DNA of 28,487 bases from assembly GCA_947371415.1 (NCBI GenBank), contig CANBPJ010000006.1:1-28487 (forward strand), read 5' to 3'. The stretch comes from Burkholderiaceae bacterium (lineage in GTDB: Bacteria; Pseudomonadota; Gammaproteobacteria; Burkholderiales; Burkholderiaceae). The position numbers and the translations under genes are program-made. This document shows positions 16,484 to 25,170 of the stretch, piece after piece (the first letter of the stretch is position 1; every line of letters starts with the position of its first letter). The notes beneath the pieces are model-generated. The model saw nothing but the letters and a program-made list of their open reading frames with translations. It searched no databases and had not been told where the DNA came from.

Positions 16484-17845
16484 TCACTTTTTGCCTTTTT
16501 TACCCTTATCTGCATCAACATATGGGTTTTTGGCAGTATTCATCTGAATACGTAAGGGGGTGCCCGTTAACTTAAACACTTCTCGGAAGCGGCCTTCCAA
16601 ATAACGCTTATAGCTATCAGTCACTCCACTTAAGGAGGTTCCATGAATGACCACAATTGGGGGGTTCATACCGCCTTGGTGGGCATAGCGCAGCTTTGGA
16701 CGACCCATGCCCACACGCTTAGGCTGTTGATGTTCAATCGCCTCCTGCAAGATACGGGTGAGTTTTGGTGTTGGCAACTTAGCCATCGCCGCGGCGTAAG
16801 CCAGATCAACATCTTTAAATAGTTCTTTAAGGCCGGTGCCTTTTTTAGCTGAGATTGGGTGCACGTTAGCAAAATCTAAGAAGCGAAGTTTTTGAGCGAT
16901 CTCCAAACGAGCGCGCTCCTTAACGTAGGAATCCAGACCGTCCCACTTGTTCACCGCAACAACTAAGGCGCGCCCTGCCTCCACAATAAATCCCGCGATG
17001 TGCGCATCTTGCTCTGAAATATCTTGCTGGGCATCGAGCATCAAAATCACTACATTGCAATCGGCAATTGCTTGTAATGTTTTAACTACTGAGAATTTTT
17101 CAATCGCTTCGAATACTTTTCCACGACGACGTAGACCTGCCGTGTCCACCAAGATATAGGGCTTGCCGTTACGCTCAAATGGAACCTCAATCGCATCACG
17201 CGTTGTACCTGGCATGTCAAAAGCAATAACGCGCTCTTCACCGATCAATTTATTAATGAGAGTGGATTTACCCACGTTTGGACGCCCTACTACCGCAATT
17301 TTCATTGGGCGATTTGGATCGTTCTCAAGCTCTTCTGGCTCCGGCTCAGGAACTCCCAAGGAATCCAAAGCATCATCGAGCAAACCACGCACACCATCAC
17401 CGTGCGCCGATGAAATTGGGAATGGCTCACCTAAACCTAGCTCATGAAAGTCCGCAGTCACAATACCCGCCTGCATACCTTCTGTTTTATTTACCGCCAA
17501 GATCACCGGTCTGCCAGTCTTGCGCAAGAAATCGGCAATCACTCGGTCTTGAGGCGCCATACCCAAACGACCATCCACCAAGAAAATAATGATGTCAGAT
17601 TCAGCTACGGCTTGCTTGGTTTGCTTTGCCATCTCGGCAACGATGCCGGTCTTGGCTACAGGCTCAAAACCTCCGGTATCGACGCAAATAAATGCGCGCT
17701 CGCCAATGCGACCTTTGCCGTAGTGACGATCTCGAGTTAGGCCTGAGAAATCGGCAACCAAGGCATCACGTGAACGCGTTAAGCGATTAAAGAGGGTCGA
17801 TTTACCAACGTTAGGACGACCGACAATAGTAATTACTGGATTCAT
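16484..17845 (-). CDS. der: Ribosome biogenesis GTPase Der (EngA)
   Basis: An essential double GTPase for maturation of the 50S subunit. The 453-aa protein has two tandem G domains, each with its own P-loop (GRPNVGKST near residues 8-16 and again near 187-195), DTGGF/DTAGL and NKTEG/NKWDG motifs, followed by a KH-like C-terminal domain (TPLRIQMNTAKNPY). Its ATG overlaps the bamB stop by four bases (ATGA at 17845-17842), which suggests coupled translation. It is the last gene of the ndk-to-der run. Confidence 0.98.
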   Translation of the reverse strand: MNPVITIVGRPNVGKSTLFNRLTRSRDALVADFSGLTRDRHYGKGRIGERAFICVDTGGFEPVAKTGIVAEMAKQTKQAVAESDIIIFLVDGRLGMAPQDRVIADFLRKTGRPVILAVNKTEGMQAGIVTADFHELGLGEPFPISSAHGDGVRGLLDDALDSLGVPEPEPEELENDPNRPMKIAVVGRPNVGKSTLINKLIGEERVIAFDMPGTTRDAIEVPFERNGKPYILVDTAGLRRRGKVFEAIEKFSVVKTLQAIADCNVVILMLDAQQDISEQDAHIAGFIVEAGRALVVAVNKWDGLDSYVKERARLEIAQKLRFLDFANVHPISAKKGTGLKELFKDVDLAYAAAMAKLPTPKLTRILQEAIEHQQPKRVGMGRPKLRYAHQGGMNPPIVVIHGTSLSGVTDSYKRYLEGRFREVFKLTGTPLRIQMNTAKNPYVDADKGKKGKK

Positions 17846-18996
17846 TTTGGACTGTACGCCGCTAGTTTTCCACCTTGAGACTGAACCAAGATGAGGCCAC
17901 TCACCGCAATCGGTGCGGCCGTGATTGGACTGCTGTCATGACGAATGCGCGCCAGCATTTCACCATTCGCTTGTGAAAGTGCATGCACATAACCCTGCGC
18001 ATCACCAACGAGTAAAACCTTACCAACCGCCATTGGCTCACCAACATCTCTAAATGTCAGCTGAGTATTTTGCCAAACTTGTGAGCCATCTTTCACGGCA
18101 AATGCAGTGACATAGGATCGCTCATTAGATGAGAACACCAAATCAGCACTCTGGGCTGTGCCGGTATAACTTGAGTAGTCTTTGAACCACAATAAGTTAC
18201 CTGTGCGAGCTTGACCACAACCCACGCGACCTTGATAAGAAACGGCGCAGATAATCTCGCCTTCCATGCTGGGCTTAGCAGTTACATCATTCAGGCGCTC
18301 GATTTCAGAGTAGCCTTTAGGAAAAGACACAGGCGTTTCCCATACGAGACCGCCGTTTGCAATCGCAATCATGCCAAATCTTCCGCCAGCAAAACCCGTC
18401 ACAATGACCTCGTTACCAATCGCCAGCATGCCGTAGCCCACGCGCAAAGACAATGCAGATTGTTGACGTTGATATGTCCATTTACGTGCACCTGTTTGGG
18501 CATCAAAGGCAATGAAGCGGTTATCCAATGCACGAATAATGACTACGCCGCCAGCGACTACAGGTTCAGAGAGTACTTCGCTACCGACGCTGACATTCCA
18601 GATGGGTTTGCCCGTATCGTCATAGGCATAGACCGTACCTTTAGTGGTGACGACCGCAGTAGTTCGCCCATCAGATCCCGGGCCAATGGATAGGCGATCC
18701 GGCACTGAAACTTCCCAAACTTTATTCCCCGTCATCAAATCAATTTTGACTAGATTGCCACGATGGGATGCTGCATATACCGCATCTCCCGCCACTGCTG
18801 GATGGAAGTTAAATGACTCAGATGAGCCAACGCTGGTTGACCAGACTGGAGCTAAGTCAAATTGATTGCTGACTGGGACTAGCTCAGCAGGCTGTCGAAC
18901 ACGTGAGCCACCAGAACAAGCCTCCAAGGCCAATACAACAGAACCCAATACTAGGACTGTGCTTGCTAGCTTTGCTACACGTTTGTAAGCCACCAT
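17842..18996 (-). CDS. bamB: Outer membrane protein assembly factor BamB
   Basis: A lipoprotein subunit of the BAM complex that inserts beta-barrel proteins into the outer membrane. The 384-aa protein has a signal peptide with lipobox LEAC (acylated Cys27) and repeated PQQ-type beta-propeller blades (VYAASHRGNLVKIDLMTGNKVWE, FIAFDAQTGARKW, VGCGQARTGNLLWF, VHALSQANGEMLARI). The start ATG shares one base with the yfgM stop (TAATG). The yfgM-bamB-der order is conserved in proteobacteria. Confidence 0.97.
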   Translation of the reverse strand: MVAYKRVAKLASTVLVLGSVVLALEACSGGSRVRQPAELVPVSNQFDLAPVWSTSVGSSESFNFHPAVAGDAVYAASHRGNLVKIDLMTGNKVWEVSVPDRLSIGPGSDGRTTAVVTTKGTVYAYDDTGKPIWNVSVGSEVLSEPVVAGGVVIIRALDNRFIAFDAQTGARKWTYQRQQSALSLRVGYGMLAIGNEVIVTGFAGGRFGMIAIANGGLVWETPVSFPKGYSEIERLNDVTAKPSMEGEIICAVSYQGRVGCGQARTGNLLWFKDYSSYTGTAQSADLVFSSNERSYVTAFAVKDGSQVWQNTQLTFRDVGEPMAVGKVLLVGDAQGYVHALSQANGEMLARIRHDSSPITAAPIAVSGLILVQSQGGKLAAYSPK

Positions 18997-19655
18997 TACT
19001 GAGCTACTCCTCCAACGGCATCCAATTTAACCTTCAAGAGACGACGTGCCTCCTCAGGGAATTCTTTTGCTTGGTTTAATTGCTTCCAAGCGGCTTCGTA
19101 ATTCTTACGGGCATCAGCCGTATTCTTTTGAGCTAAATACCAATCGCCGCGACGCTCCAACCACAGCGGCTCAAATCCAGCTACTGGCTTCTCATTCAAA
19201 ATGCTATCGGCTTCTGAGAAATCTTTTTCAGATCCTTGCTCGATCAATTGAGCGGTTAAGCGCAATTTAGCCAAAGCCAAATAACCCTGGTCCGCTGAAT
19301 TCTTGGCAGCCCAGCGCAAATAATCCATTGCTTTTGCTGTGTCACCAGCATCCGAGGCAATCTTCGCAGCAACCAGACTCGACATTGCCGCATAAGGGGT
19401 GCCAGAAAACTGCTTTTGCAAATCATCAGCAGCGCGCAAGGTTTGATCCTTATCGCCCTTGTTAATAGCAACCACCATCGTCTCGTATAACTGTGAAGCA
19501 GCTGCAGCTTGGCTTGTGCGCCACCATTGATAGCCACTATAGGCTGCATAAGCAAATAAAGCAGCAGTCACCACTCCCGTGATGAGGTTGCGATATTTTT
19601 GCCAGAATGCTTTCAGTTGATCTAACTGTTCTTGTTCTTCTAGGTCTAAAGGCAT
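18996..19655 (-). CDS. yfgM: YfgM/tetratricopeptide inner-membrane protein
   Basis: A 219-aa inner-membrane anchored protein with one helix at about 23-43 (NLITGVVTAALFAYAAYSGY) after a short acidic cytoplasmic start (MPLDLEEQEQLDQLKAFW). A periplasmic TPR-like domain follows (repeats AAMSSLVAAKIASDAGDTAKAMDYLRWA and GDWYLAQKNTADARKNYEAAW). E. coli YfgM works with PpiD at the Sec translocon in periplasmic protein quality control. Length, topology and place between hisS and bamB match that family. It follows hisS by 60 bases. Confidence 0.93.
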   Translation of the reverse strand: MPLDLEEQEQLDQLKAFWQKYRNLITGVVTAALFAYAAYSGYQWWRTSQAAAASQLYETMVVAINKGDKDQTLRAADDLQKQFSGTPYAAMSSLVAAKIASDAGDTAKAMDYLRWAAKNSADQGYLALAKLRLTAQLIEQGSEKDFSEADSILNEKPVAGFEPLWLERRGDWYLAQKNTADARKNYEAAWKQLNQAKEFPEEARRLLKVKLDAVGGVAQ

Positions 19656-19715
19656 GTCAATCCAAGCTAATAAATACGGTATTTAAATACGACTTTAATA
19701 ATCAATCAGGTAATT

Positions 19716-21044
19716 CTATTCGGTGGCGCCCACTATGGCATCAATTACTGCTTCTACAACGCTATCAAGCGCTACGGCCTTCTGCTCACCACTGCTACGC
19801 AAATCCTTGAGTTGAGCCTCATTTTTAGCCAATTCATCCGGCCCAATGATGACAGCATAGGCTGCCCCACTCGCATCAGCCTTCTTCATTTGAGACTTAA
19901 AACTGGCCGTTTGGCCATCTGGAGGGCAAAACAGAATGACATCGACCCCAGCATTACGCAGGCGCTCGGCAATAATCATGGCAGCAGTCAGGGTTTCACC
20001 ACCCTGGTGAATCACAAAGGCGTCACATTGAGCCTGGGCTTCCGGCAATGATCCAGAGACCTTCATTAATTCGAGGACGCGTTCCATGCCCATTGCCCAA
20101 CCACAGGCTGGTGCAGCTTTACCGCCCATTCGCTCGATCAGGGGATCATAACGGCCACCGCCGGCAATCGTGCCCTGAGCACCTAATTCTTCGGTAATCC
20201 ACTCGAATACGGTGAGATTGTAGTAATCCAGACCGCGAACTAAACGAGGATTGATCTTGCAAGGGATATTGTTAGCTTTGAGTAAAGCCTGAACCCCGTC
20301 GAAATGCTTTAGCGATTCTTCACCCAAGAAATCCAATAACTTTGGAGCACCTTCAATCAAAGCCTGCATTGCTGGATTTTTAGAATCCAAGATACGCAAT
20401 GGATTTGTCAATAAACGACGTTGTGAATCCTCATCCAGTTGCTCTTGATTCTTTTCAAAATAAGCCACTAAGGCCGCGCGATGCTCCGCGCGCTCATTAG
20501 CCTGCCCTAAAGAGTTAATCTCCAAACGTACACCTTGAAGACCGAGCTCATCCCACAAACGCTGACCCATCAGGATCATTTCCGCATCAATATCGGGACC
20601 GGCAAAACCAAGAGCCTCAATACCAAATTGATGGAACTGACGATAACGACCACGCTGTGGACGCTCATGACGGAACATGGGACCGGTATACCAGAGACGC
20701 TTGGGCCCTTCGTACAACAAATTATTTTCAATGACAGAGCGAACCAGTGCAGCAGTACCTTCAGGACGCAAAGTGAGCTGCTCACCATTGAGGCGATCTT
20801 CAAAGGAGTACATTTCTTTTTCAACAATATCAGTTACCTCACCAATACCGCGCTGGAATACTGCCGTCGCCTCCACAATGGGGGTGCGCAAGAACTCATA
20901 ACCATAGGCGCGCGTGAGATCGCGTAAGACATGCTCAAGATGCGTCCACTGATTAGCATCTGCCGGCAAGAGATCATTCATGCCGCGAACACCATTAATC
21001 TTTTGGATCTTTTGGGCTTTAGCTGGGTTTACCTGGTCAGTCAT
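19716..21044 (-). CDS. hisS: Histidyl-tRNA synthetase
   Basis: A class II aminoacyl-tRNA synthetase, 442 aa, that charges tRNA-His. Motif 2 is seen at LRPEGTAALVRSV with YTGPMFRHERPQRGRYRQFHQ. The histidine-specific motifs LVRGLDYYNLTVFEW and GTIAGGGRYDPLIERMGG are present, then motif 3 GWAMGMERVL. A C-terminal anticodon-binding domain (CDAFVIHQG to the end) distinguishes it from hisZ elsewhere in this window. The ATG at 21044 has a weak upstream purine stretch. It lies 72 bases after ispG on the same strand, an order conserved in proteobacteria. Confidence 0.98.
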   Translation of the reverse strand: MTDQVNPAKAQKIQKINGVRGMNDLLPADANQWTHLEHVLRDLTRAYGYEFLRTPIVEATAVFQRGIGEVTDIVEKEMYSFEDRLNGEQLTLRPEGTAALVRSVIENNLLYEGPKRLWYTGPMFRHERPQRGRYRQFHQFGIEALGFAGPDIDAEMILMGQRLWDELGLQGVRLEINSLGQANERAEHRAALVAYFEKNQEQLDEDSQRRLLTNPLRILDSKNPAMQALIEGAPKLLDFLGEESLKHFDGVQALLKANNIPCKINPRLVRGLDYYNLTVFEWITEELGAQGTIAGGGRYDPLIERMGGKAAPACGWAMGMERVLELMKVSGSLPEAQAQCDAFVIHQGGETLTAAMIIAERLRNAGVDVILFCPPDGQTASFKSQMKKADASGAAYAVIIGPDELAKNEAQLKDLRSSGEQKAVALDSVVEAVIDAIVGATE

Positions 21045-21116
21045 GATGTTCTTGTAATGTAGTTTTATTGTTTTTGTTTTTGAGTGTTGCTTTGACTTCT
21101 TACTTTTATATATCTG

Positions 21117-22385
21117 CTACTTCGGCGAGTAGTGCTGATTGACATAATTATCAACAATGACCTGAAACTCTTGGGCAATATTTTCACCACGCAAGGTCTT
21201 CACCTTCACGCCATCAACGAAAACAGGCGCCGCAGGAGTCTCGCCAGTACCCGGCAATGAGATGCCAATATTAGCGTGCTTACTCTCACCAGGCCCATTG
21301 ACGATACAACCCATTACGGCAACATTCATAGCCTCAACGCCTGGATGGGTTTTCTTCCACACTGGCATTTGTTGGCGCAGATAGGACTGAATATTGGCAG
21401 CCAATTCCTGGAAGGTGGTGCTTGTAGTTCTGCCACACCCAGGACAAGCAATGACCATCGGCGTGAAATTACGCAATCCCATGGTTTGCAAAATCTCTTG
21501 AGCCACAATAATCTCATTCTCACGCGGCGCACCAGGATCCGGCGTTAAAGAAACTCGAATGGTGTCACCAATACCCTCTTGCAACAAGATTCCCATTGCC
21601 GCTGTTGAAGACACAATGCCTTTGCTGCCCATACCTGCTTCAGTAAGACCCAAATGTAGCGGGTAATCAGAGCGGCGAGAAAGATCGCGATATACGGCAA
21701 CCAAATCTTGCACATTACTCACCTTGCAAGACAGCAAAATTTGATTGGGGCTCATGCCCAACTCAACTGCTTTCTCAGCAGACTGGAGTGCCGACTGAAT
21801 CAAAGCTTCAATCATGACTTCTTGAGCAGTCTTGGGGGCTGGCAATGCAGCATTACTATCCATGACGCTCGCGAGCAAGTCTTGATCTAAGCTACCCCAG
21901 TTCACGCCAATCCGAATGGGCTTGTCATATTTGCAAGCAGCTTCAATCATTTGTGCAAATTGCGGATCGCGTTTCGCGCCCTTACCTACGTTACCCGGAT
22001 TAATACGGTATTTCGATAAAGCCTTGGCGCACTCTGGGTAATCATTCAATAAAGTATGGCCGTTGTAATGAAAGTCGCCAATCAAAGGTACCAACACATC
22101 CATCTTATCCAGCTGCTCACGAATGTAGGGCACTGCCGCAGCAGCAGCTGGTGTATCTACCGTAATACGAACCATCTCTGATCCTGCACGAGCCAGCTCT
22201 TTTACCTGAATAGCAGTGCCAACTGCATCGGCCGTATCGGTATTCGTCATGGACTGAACACGCACCGGCGCATCGCCACCGATCGTGACAATATTTGTTT
22301 TCCAAGCAACGGTAGCTTGACGCGTTGCGCGCTTAGGCGCTGGGCCTAATGGTAGCGGCGGAAGATTACTAGATGAATTACTCAT
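21117..22385 (-). CDS. ispG: 4-hydroxy-3-methylbut-2-en-1-yl diphosphate synthase IspG
   Basis: An iron-sulfur enzyme that converts MEcPP to HMBPP in the non-mevalonate isoprenoid pathway. The 422-aa protein has an N-terminal TIM-barrel part (VRVQSMTNTDTADAVGTAIQVKEL) and the C-terminal [4Fe-4S] ligands: two cysteines in CPGCGRTTS and a third in CIVNGPGES. The ATG at 22385 lies 18 bases after the rlmN stop. Relatives often place pilF and rodZ between rlmN and ispG; neither is here. Confidence 0.98.
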   Translation of the reverse strand: MSNSSSNLPPLPLGPAPKRATRQATVAWKTNIVTIGGDAPVRVQSMTNTDTADAVGTAIQVKELARAGSEMVRITVDTPAAAAAVPYIREQLDKMDVLVPLIGDFHYNGHTLLNDYPECAKALSKYRINPGNVGKGAKRDPQFAQMIEAACKYDKPIRIGVNWGSLDQDLLASVMDSNAALPAPKTAQEVMIEALIQSALQSAEKAVELGMSPNQILLSCKVSNVQDLVAVYRDLSRRSDYPLHLGLTEAGMGSKGIVSSTAAMGILLQEGIGDTIRVSLTPDPGAPRENEIIVAQEILQTMGLRNFTPMVIACPGCGRTTSTTFQELAANIQSYLRQQMPVWKKTHPGVEAMNVAVMGCIVNGPGESKHANIGISLPGTGETPAAPVFVDGVKVKTLRGENIAQEFQVIVDNYVNQHYSPK

Positions 22386-22403
22386 TGGACTTGTTTTGTT
22401 AAA

Positions 22404-23648
22404 TCAGTCGTCTAATCTTTTAAGCCATTGCACTGGGTGCTCGGCTTGATACTCTTGCTCTTCTTCGTCATCATGGTCAAGATCTTCTGCATCGCCCTCT
22501 TGATCCATCTTGATTTGATTGTCATGGACTGCGCGCTCACGCACTCGAGTGCGATCCACCACATCACCTGCCAATTGGCCGCAGGCTGCTGCGATATCAT
22601 CGCCGCGGGTTTTGCGTACAGTTGCAACCATGCCAGCATCCAACAAAATGCTGGCAAACGCATGAACGCGCTGGGCTGATGAACGCTTTAGCCCAGACTC
22701 TGGGAATGGATTAAATGGAATGAGGTTGACCTTGCACTTAATATTGGCCAATAAGCGCACCAGCTCTTTTGCCTGAATGTCAGAGTCATTCACACCATCG
22801 AGCATGCAGTATTCAAAGGTTAAGAAATCCCTTGGTGCGAAAGGTAAATAACGTTCGCAGGCGGCCAACAACTCCCTTAAGGGATATTTAATGTTTAGCG
22901 GAACAAGCTGATCACGCAATTTATCGTTCGGCGCATGCAAGGACACGGCCAAAGCCACCGGGCAATCTTGTGCCAAGCGATCAATCATCGGCACTACACC
23001 AGAGGTGGATACGGTAACGCGACGACGCGATAAACCATAGGCCCTATCATCAAGCATTAAGCGCAAAGCAGTGACAACATTGTCATAGTTGAGTAGAGGC
23101 TCGCCCATGCCCATGAATACGACATTGGAGATTACGCGACCGGTATGCTCCCAGCCTGGGGTTGGATATTGCTCGATACGACGAACCGCATTGGGATCAT
23201 TGCGTAGCAAGTGCTCCGCGAACCAGAGTTGCCCAATGATTTCACCAGCGGTAAGGTTGCGTGAAAAGCCTTGATGCCCAGTTGAGCAAAAGCGACAATT
23301 AACAGCGCAGCCAGCCTGAGAAGAGATACACAGAGTGCCACGATCATCCTCGGGAATGAATACTGACTCCACAGCATTGCCAGCGCCAACATCCAGCAAC
23401 CATTTTCGGGTGCCATCTGCTGCGTGCTCATCTTTAATGACCGGGAGAGAAAGAACTTCAGCCTTATCGAGCAGTGTTGCTCGAAAGCTTTTTGCTAAAT
23501 CACTCATGTCGTTGATGTCAGAAACACCACGCTGGTGTATCCACTGCATGAGTTGCTTTGCCCTAAAGGGCTTTTCATTCAACCCCGCGACATATGCCGC
23601 CATTTGGTCGGCATCAAAATCTAAGAGATTTACGCGCGGGGAGGTCAA
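22404..23648 (-). CDS. rlmN: Dual-specificity 23S rRNA/tRNA (adenine-C2) methyltransferase RlmN
   Basis: A radical-SAM enzyme making m2A2503 in 23S rRNA and m2A37 in some tRNAs. The cluster motif CAVNCRFCSTG lies near residues 114-123, with GMGEPLLNYDNV and the later SLHAPNDKLRDQLVPLN. A cysteine near the C-terminus in DDIAAACGQL may be the one that forms the methyl-transfer intermediate; its identity is inferred. The 414-aa protein is longer than E. coli RlmN (384) because of an acidic tail of about 35 residues rich in Asp/Glu. The start is TTG at 23648: an in-frame TAA lies four codons upstream, no ATG is nearby, and AGTAGG lies a few bases upstream. It follows ndk. Confidence 0.97.
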   Translation of the reverse strand: MTSPRVNLLDFDADQMAAYVAGLNEKPFRAKQLMQWIHQRGVSDINDMSDLAKSFRATLLDKAEVLSLPVIKDEHAADGTRKWLLDVGAGNAVESVFIPEDDRGTLCISSQAGCAVNCRFCSTGHQGFSRNLTAGEIIGQLWFAEHLLRNDPNAVRRIEQYPTPGWEHTGRVISNVVFMGMGEPLLNYDNVVTALRLMLDDRAYGLSRRRVTVSTSGVVPMIDRLAQDCPVALAVSLHAPNDKLRDQLVPLNIKYPLRELLAACERYLPFAPRDFLTFEYCMLDGVNDSDIQAKELVRLLANIKCKVNLIPFNPFPESGLKRSSAQRVHAFASILLDAGMVATVRKTRGDDIAAACGQLAGDVVDRTRVRERAVHDNQIKMDQEGDAEDLDHDDEEEQEYQAEHPVQWLKRLDD

Positions 23649-23682
23649 TACGCCTACTTATGTATTAAATAGGTTTTGAAAA

Positions 23683-24108
23683 TTAACGATTGAAAACGTT
23701 CATGCCGGCGAAGAAGAATGCAACTTCTACAGCAGCCGTTTCAGGAGCGTCGGAACCGTGAACTGCATTCGCATCGATGCTATCAGCGAAGTCAGCACGA
23801 ATAGTGCCAGCGTCAGCTTTCTTAGGATCGGTAGCACCCATCAAATCGCGGTTCTTAGCGATAGCGCCTTCGCCTTCTAATACCTGAATCATGACAGGAC
23901 CAGAAATCATGAAGCTCACCAAATCTTTGAAGAAGGGACGTGCAGCATGAACAGCGTAAAACTGCTCAGCTTCAGCTTGTGACAAATGCGCCATTCTGGA
24001 CGCAACAATCTTCAAACCAGCAGATTCAAAACGGTCATAGATCTTGCCGATAACGTTTTTTGCTACAGCATCAGGTTTGATAATAGAAAGGGTGCGTTCA
24101 ATAGCCAT
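23683..24108 (-). CDS. ndk: Nucleoside diphosphate kinase
   Basis: Balances NTP and dNTP pools by phosphoryl transfer through a histidine. The 141-aa protein has the expected start MAIERTLSIIKPDAV, the active-site region with the catalytic His in NAVHGSDAPETAAVEVAFFF, and substrate residues RPFFKDL and RADFADS. The frame runs upstream to 24132, but the ATG at 24108 has a GGAG site and gives the family length. It leads the run ending at der. A strong -10 box lies about 110 bases upstream. Confidence 0.98.
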   Translation of the reverse strand: MAIERTLSIIKPDAVAKNVIGKIYDRFESAGLKIVASRMAHLSQAEAEQFYAVHAARPFFKDLVSFMISGPVMIQVLEGEGAIAKNRDLMGATDPKKADAGTIRADFADSIDANAVHGSDAPETAAVEVAFFFAGMNVFNR

Positions 24109-24220
24109 GTAAAACTCCAATAGTGATTTCAAAGATTTATGCTGAATTGGTGGCTAACTGGACTGCGGAAGAAATTCTTTCCCGCTTCCTACAGCGCACT
24201 TCAATTTCAGCGACCCCCGA

Positions 24221-24226
24221 ATTATA
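24221..24226 (-). promoter_or_regulatory. -10 box of the ndk promoter
   Basis: TATAAT on the minus strand, preceded by TG, followed by a run of five G near the expected start of transcription. The leader to the ndk ATG would be about 105 bases. The -35 region is weak. The 305-base gap between ndk and the divergent gene also holds a CAGGG-N5-CCCTG inverted repeat at about 24281-24295, and nothing else that I can support. Confidence 0.5.
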
Positions 24227-24332
24227 CATCGGCTGACGGTATTTACCCTGATCTGGCTAGCGCTAAGCCATTGAATTTACAGGGCATAACCCTGCAGCCT
24301 GTAGTCTTTTTCAGTGTATTTTGATGGGGGAC

Positions 24333-24359
24333 TTGAAATTAACCTATTTTGTCTATACT
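24333..24359 (+). promoter_or_regulatory. Candidate promoter of the Bax inhibitor-1 family gene
   Basis: TTGAAA (24333-24338) and TATACT (24354-24359) are spaced by 15 bases, shorter than the sigma-70 optimum. The segment CTTGAAATTA also matches the -35 style of heat-shock sigma-32 promoters, but the C-rich -10 is missing. Confidence 0.4.
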
Positions 24360-24413
24360 TATTGTCAACAGCCCCTAGTGGGCTCGTGTAATTACTATGA
24401 AAAAGGAGTCAAT

Positions 24414-25115
24414 ATGAGCGATCTTAACTCTTACGGCTTTGGGCAAACTGGCTCGATTAGCACCCCTCAGGTACGCAACCGCGTACTTCGCAATACCTAC
24501 GCCCTTTTGGCGCTCTCGATGGTGCCCACCGTCATTGGTGCTTGGCTAGGCGTTGCTTTTGGTCTGAACTTTATGGCAAGCAGTCCTTTCTTGGGCTTTA
24601 TCGTCTTTATGGCGATCGCTTTTGGCTTTTTCTGGGCCATTGAGAAAAACAAGGACACTGGCGCTGGCGTTCTACTACTCTTAGGCTTCACCTTCTTTAT
24701 GGGCATCATGATGTCCGGTTTGGTGGGCTACACCCTTAACAGCTATAGCAACGGTGCCGCACTCATCATGCTGGCCTTTGGTGGCACTGCAGCGATTTTT
24801 GCAGTCATGGCAACGATTGCCACTGTGAGCAAAAGTGATTTTGCTGGTATGGGTAAATGGTTGATGGTGGGCGTACTACTCTTGATTGTGGCTTCTTTGG
24901 CGAACATCTGGTTGCAGTTGCCCGCCCTAATGTTGACTGTGATGGTGTTGGCAATTGCGATTTTCTCTGCCTTCATCTTGGTTGACGTTCAGCGCATCAT
25001 CAACGGTGGCGAAACCAACTACATCATGGCTACGCTAGCGATCTACTTAGATGTCTATAACGTCTTTACCAACTTGCTAGCTCTGCTAGGCATTGTTGGC
25101 GGCAACAGAGACTAA
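24414..25115 (+). CDS. Bax inhibitor-1 (YccA/YbhL) family membrane protein
   Basis: A 233-aa seven-helix inner-membrane protein of the BI-1/TMBIM family. Typical traits are the N-terminal soluble stretch, RNRVLRNTYALLALSMVPTV leading into the first helix, paired glycine-rich helices, and the C-terminal region FILVDVQRIINGGETNYIMATLAIYLDVYNVFTNLLALLG with conserved Asp residues that in BsYetJ-type proteins form the pH-sensitive calcium-leak latch. E. coli YccA also inhibits FtsH; a link to hflKC in this window would be inference. The ATG at 24414 follows AAAAGGAG by 7 bases. The frame opens earlier at 24321, but that start has no ribosome-binding site. A short hairpin AGCCC-N5-GGGCT at 24370-24384 lies in the leader. 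Confidence 0.95.
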   Translation: MSDLNSYGFGQTGSISTPQVRNRVLRNTYALLALSMVPTVIGAWLGVAFGLNFMASSPFLGFIVFMAIAFGFFWAIEKNKDTGAGVLLLLGFTFFMGIMMSGLVGYTLNSYSNGAALIMLAFGGTAAIFAVMATIATVSKSDFAGMGKWLMVGVLLLIVASLANIWLQLPALMLTVMVLAIAIFSAFILVDVQRIINGGETNYIMATLAIYLDVYNVFTNLLALLGIVGGNRD

Positions 25116-25146
25116 ATAGCCTTTTGCAAAATACTGAGCTTCACAC

Positions 25147-25170
25147 AAAGGCGCCTGCGGGCGCCTTTTT
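25147..25170 (+). terminator. Rho-independent terminator after the BI-1 gene
   Basis: A perfect 9-bp stem AAAGGCGCC/GGCGCCTTT with the 4-base loop TGCG is followed by further T. The T-run overlaps the stop codon of the convergent 26-aa ORF, so both genes may use the hairpin. Confidence 0.9.

Noticed and set aside
18211..18693. 160-codon plus-strand frame inside bamB
   Set aside because: Antisense to the BamB propeller; no start signal and no family similarity.
20535..20927. 130-codon plus-strand open frame inside hisS
   Set aside because: Antisense shadow of a certain gene, with no own ribosome-binding site or protein family signature.
24139..24324. 61-codon plus-strand frame between ndk and the BI-1 gene
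   Set aside because: No ribosome-binding site, no recognisable domain, and it overlaps the ndk promoter; treated as chance.
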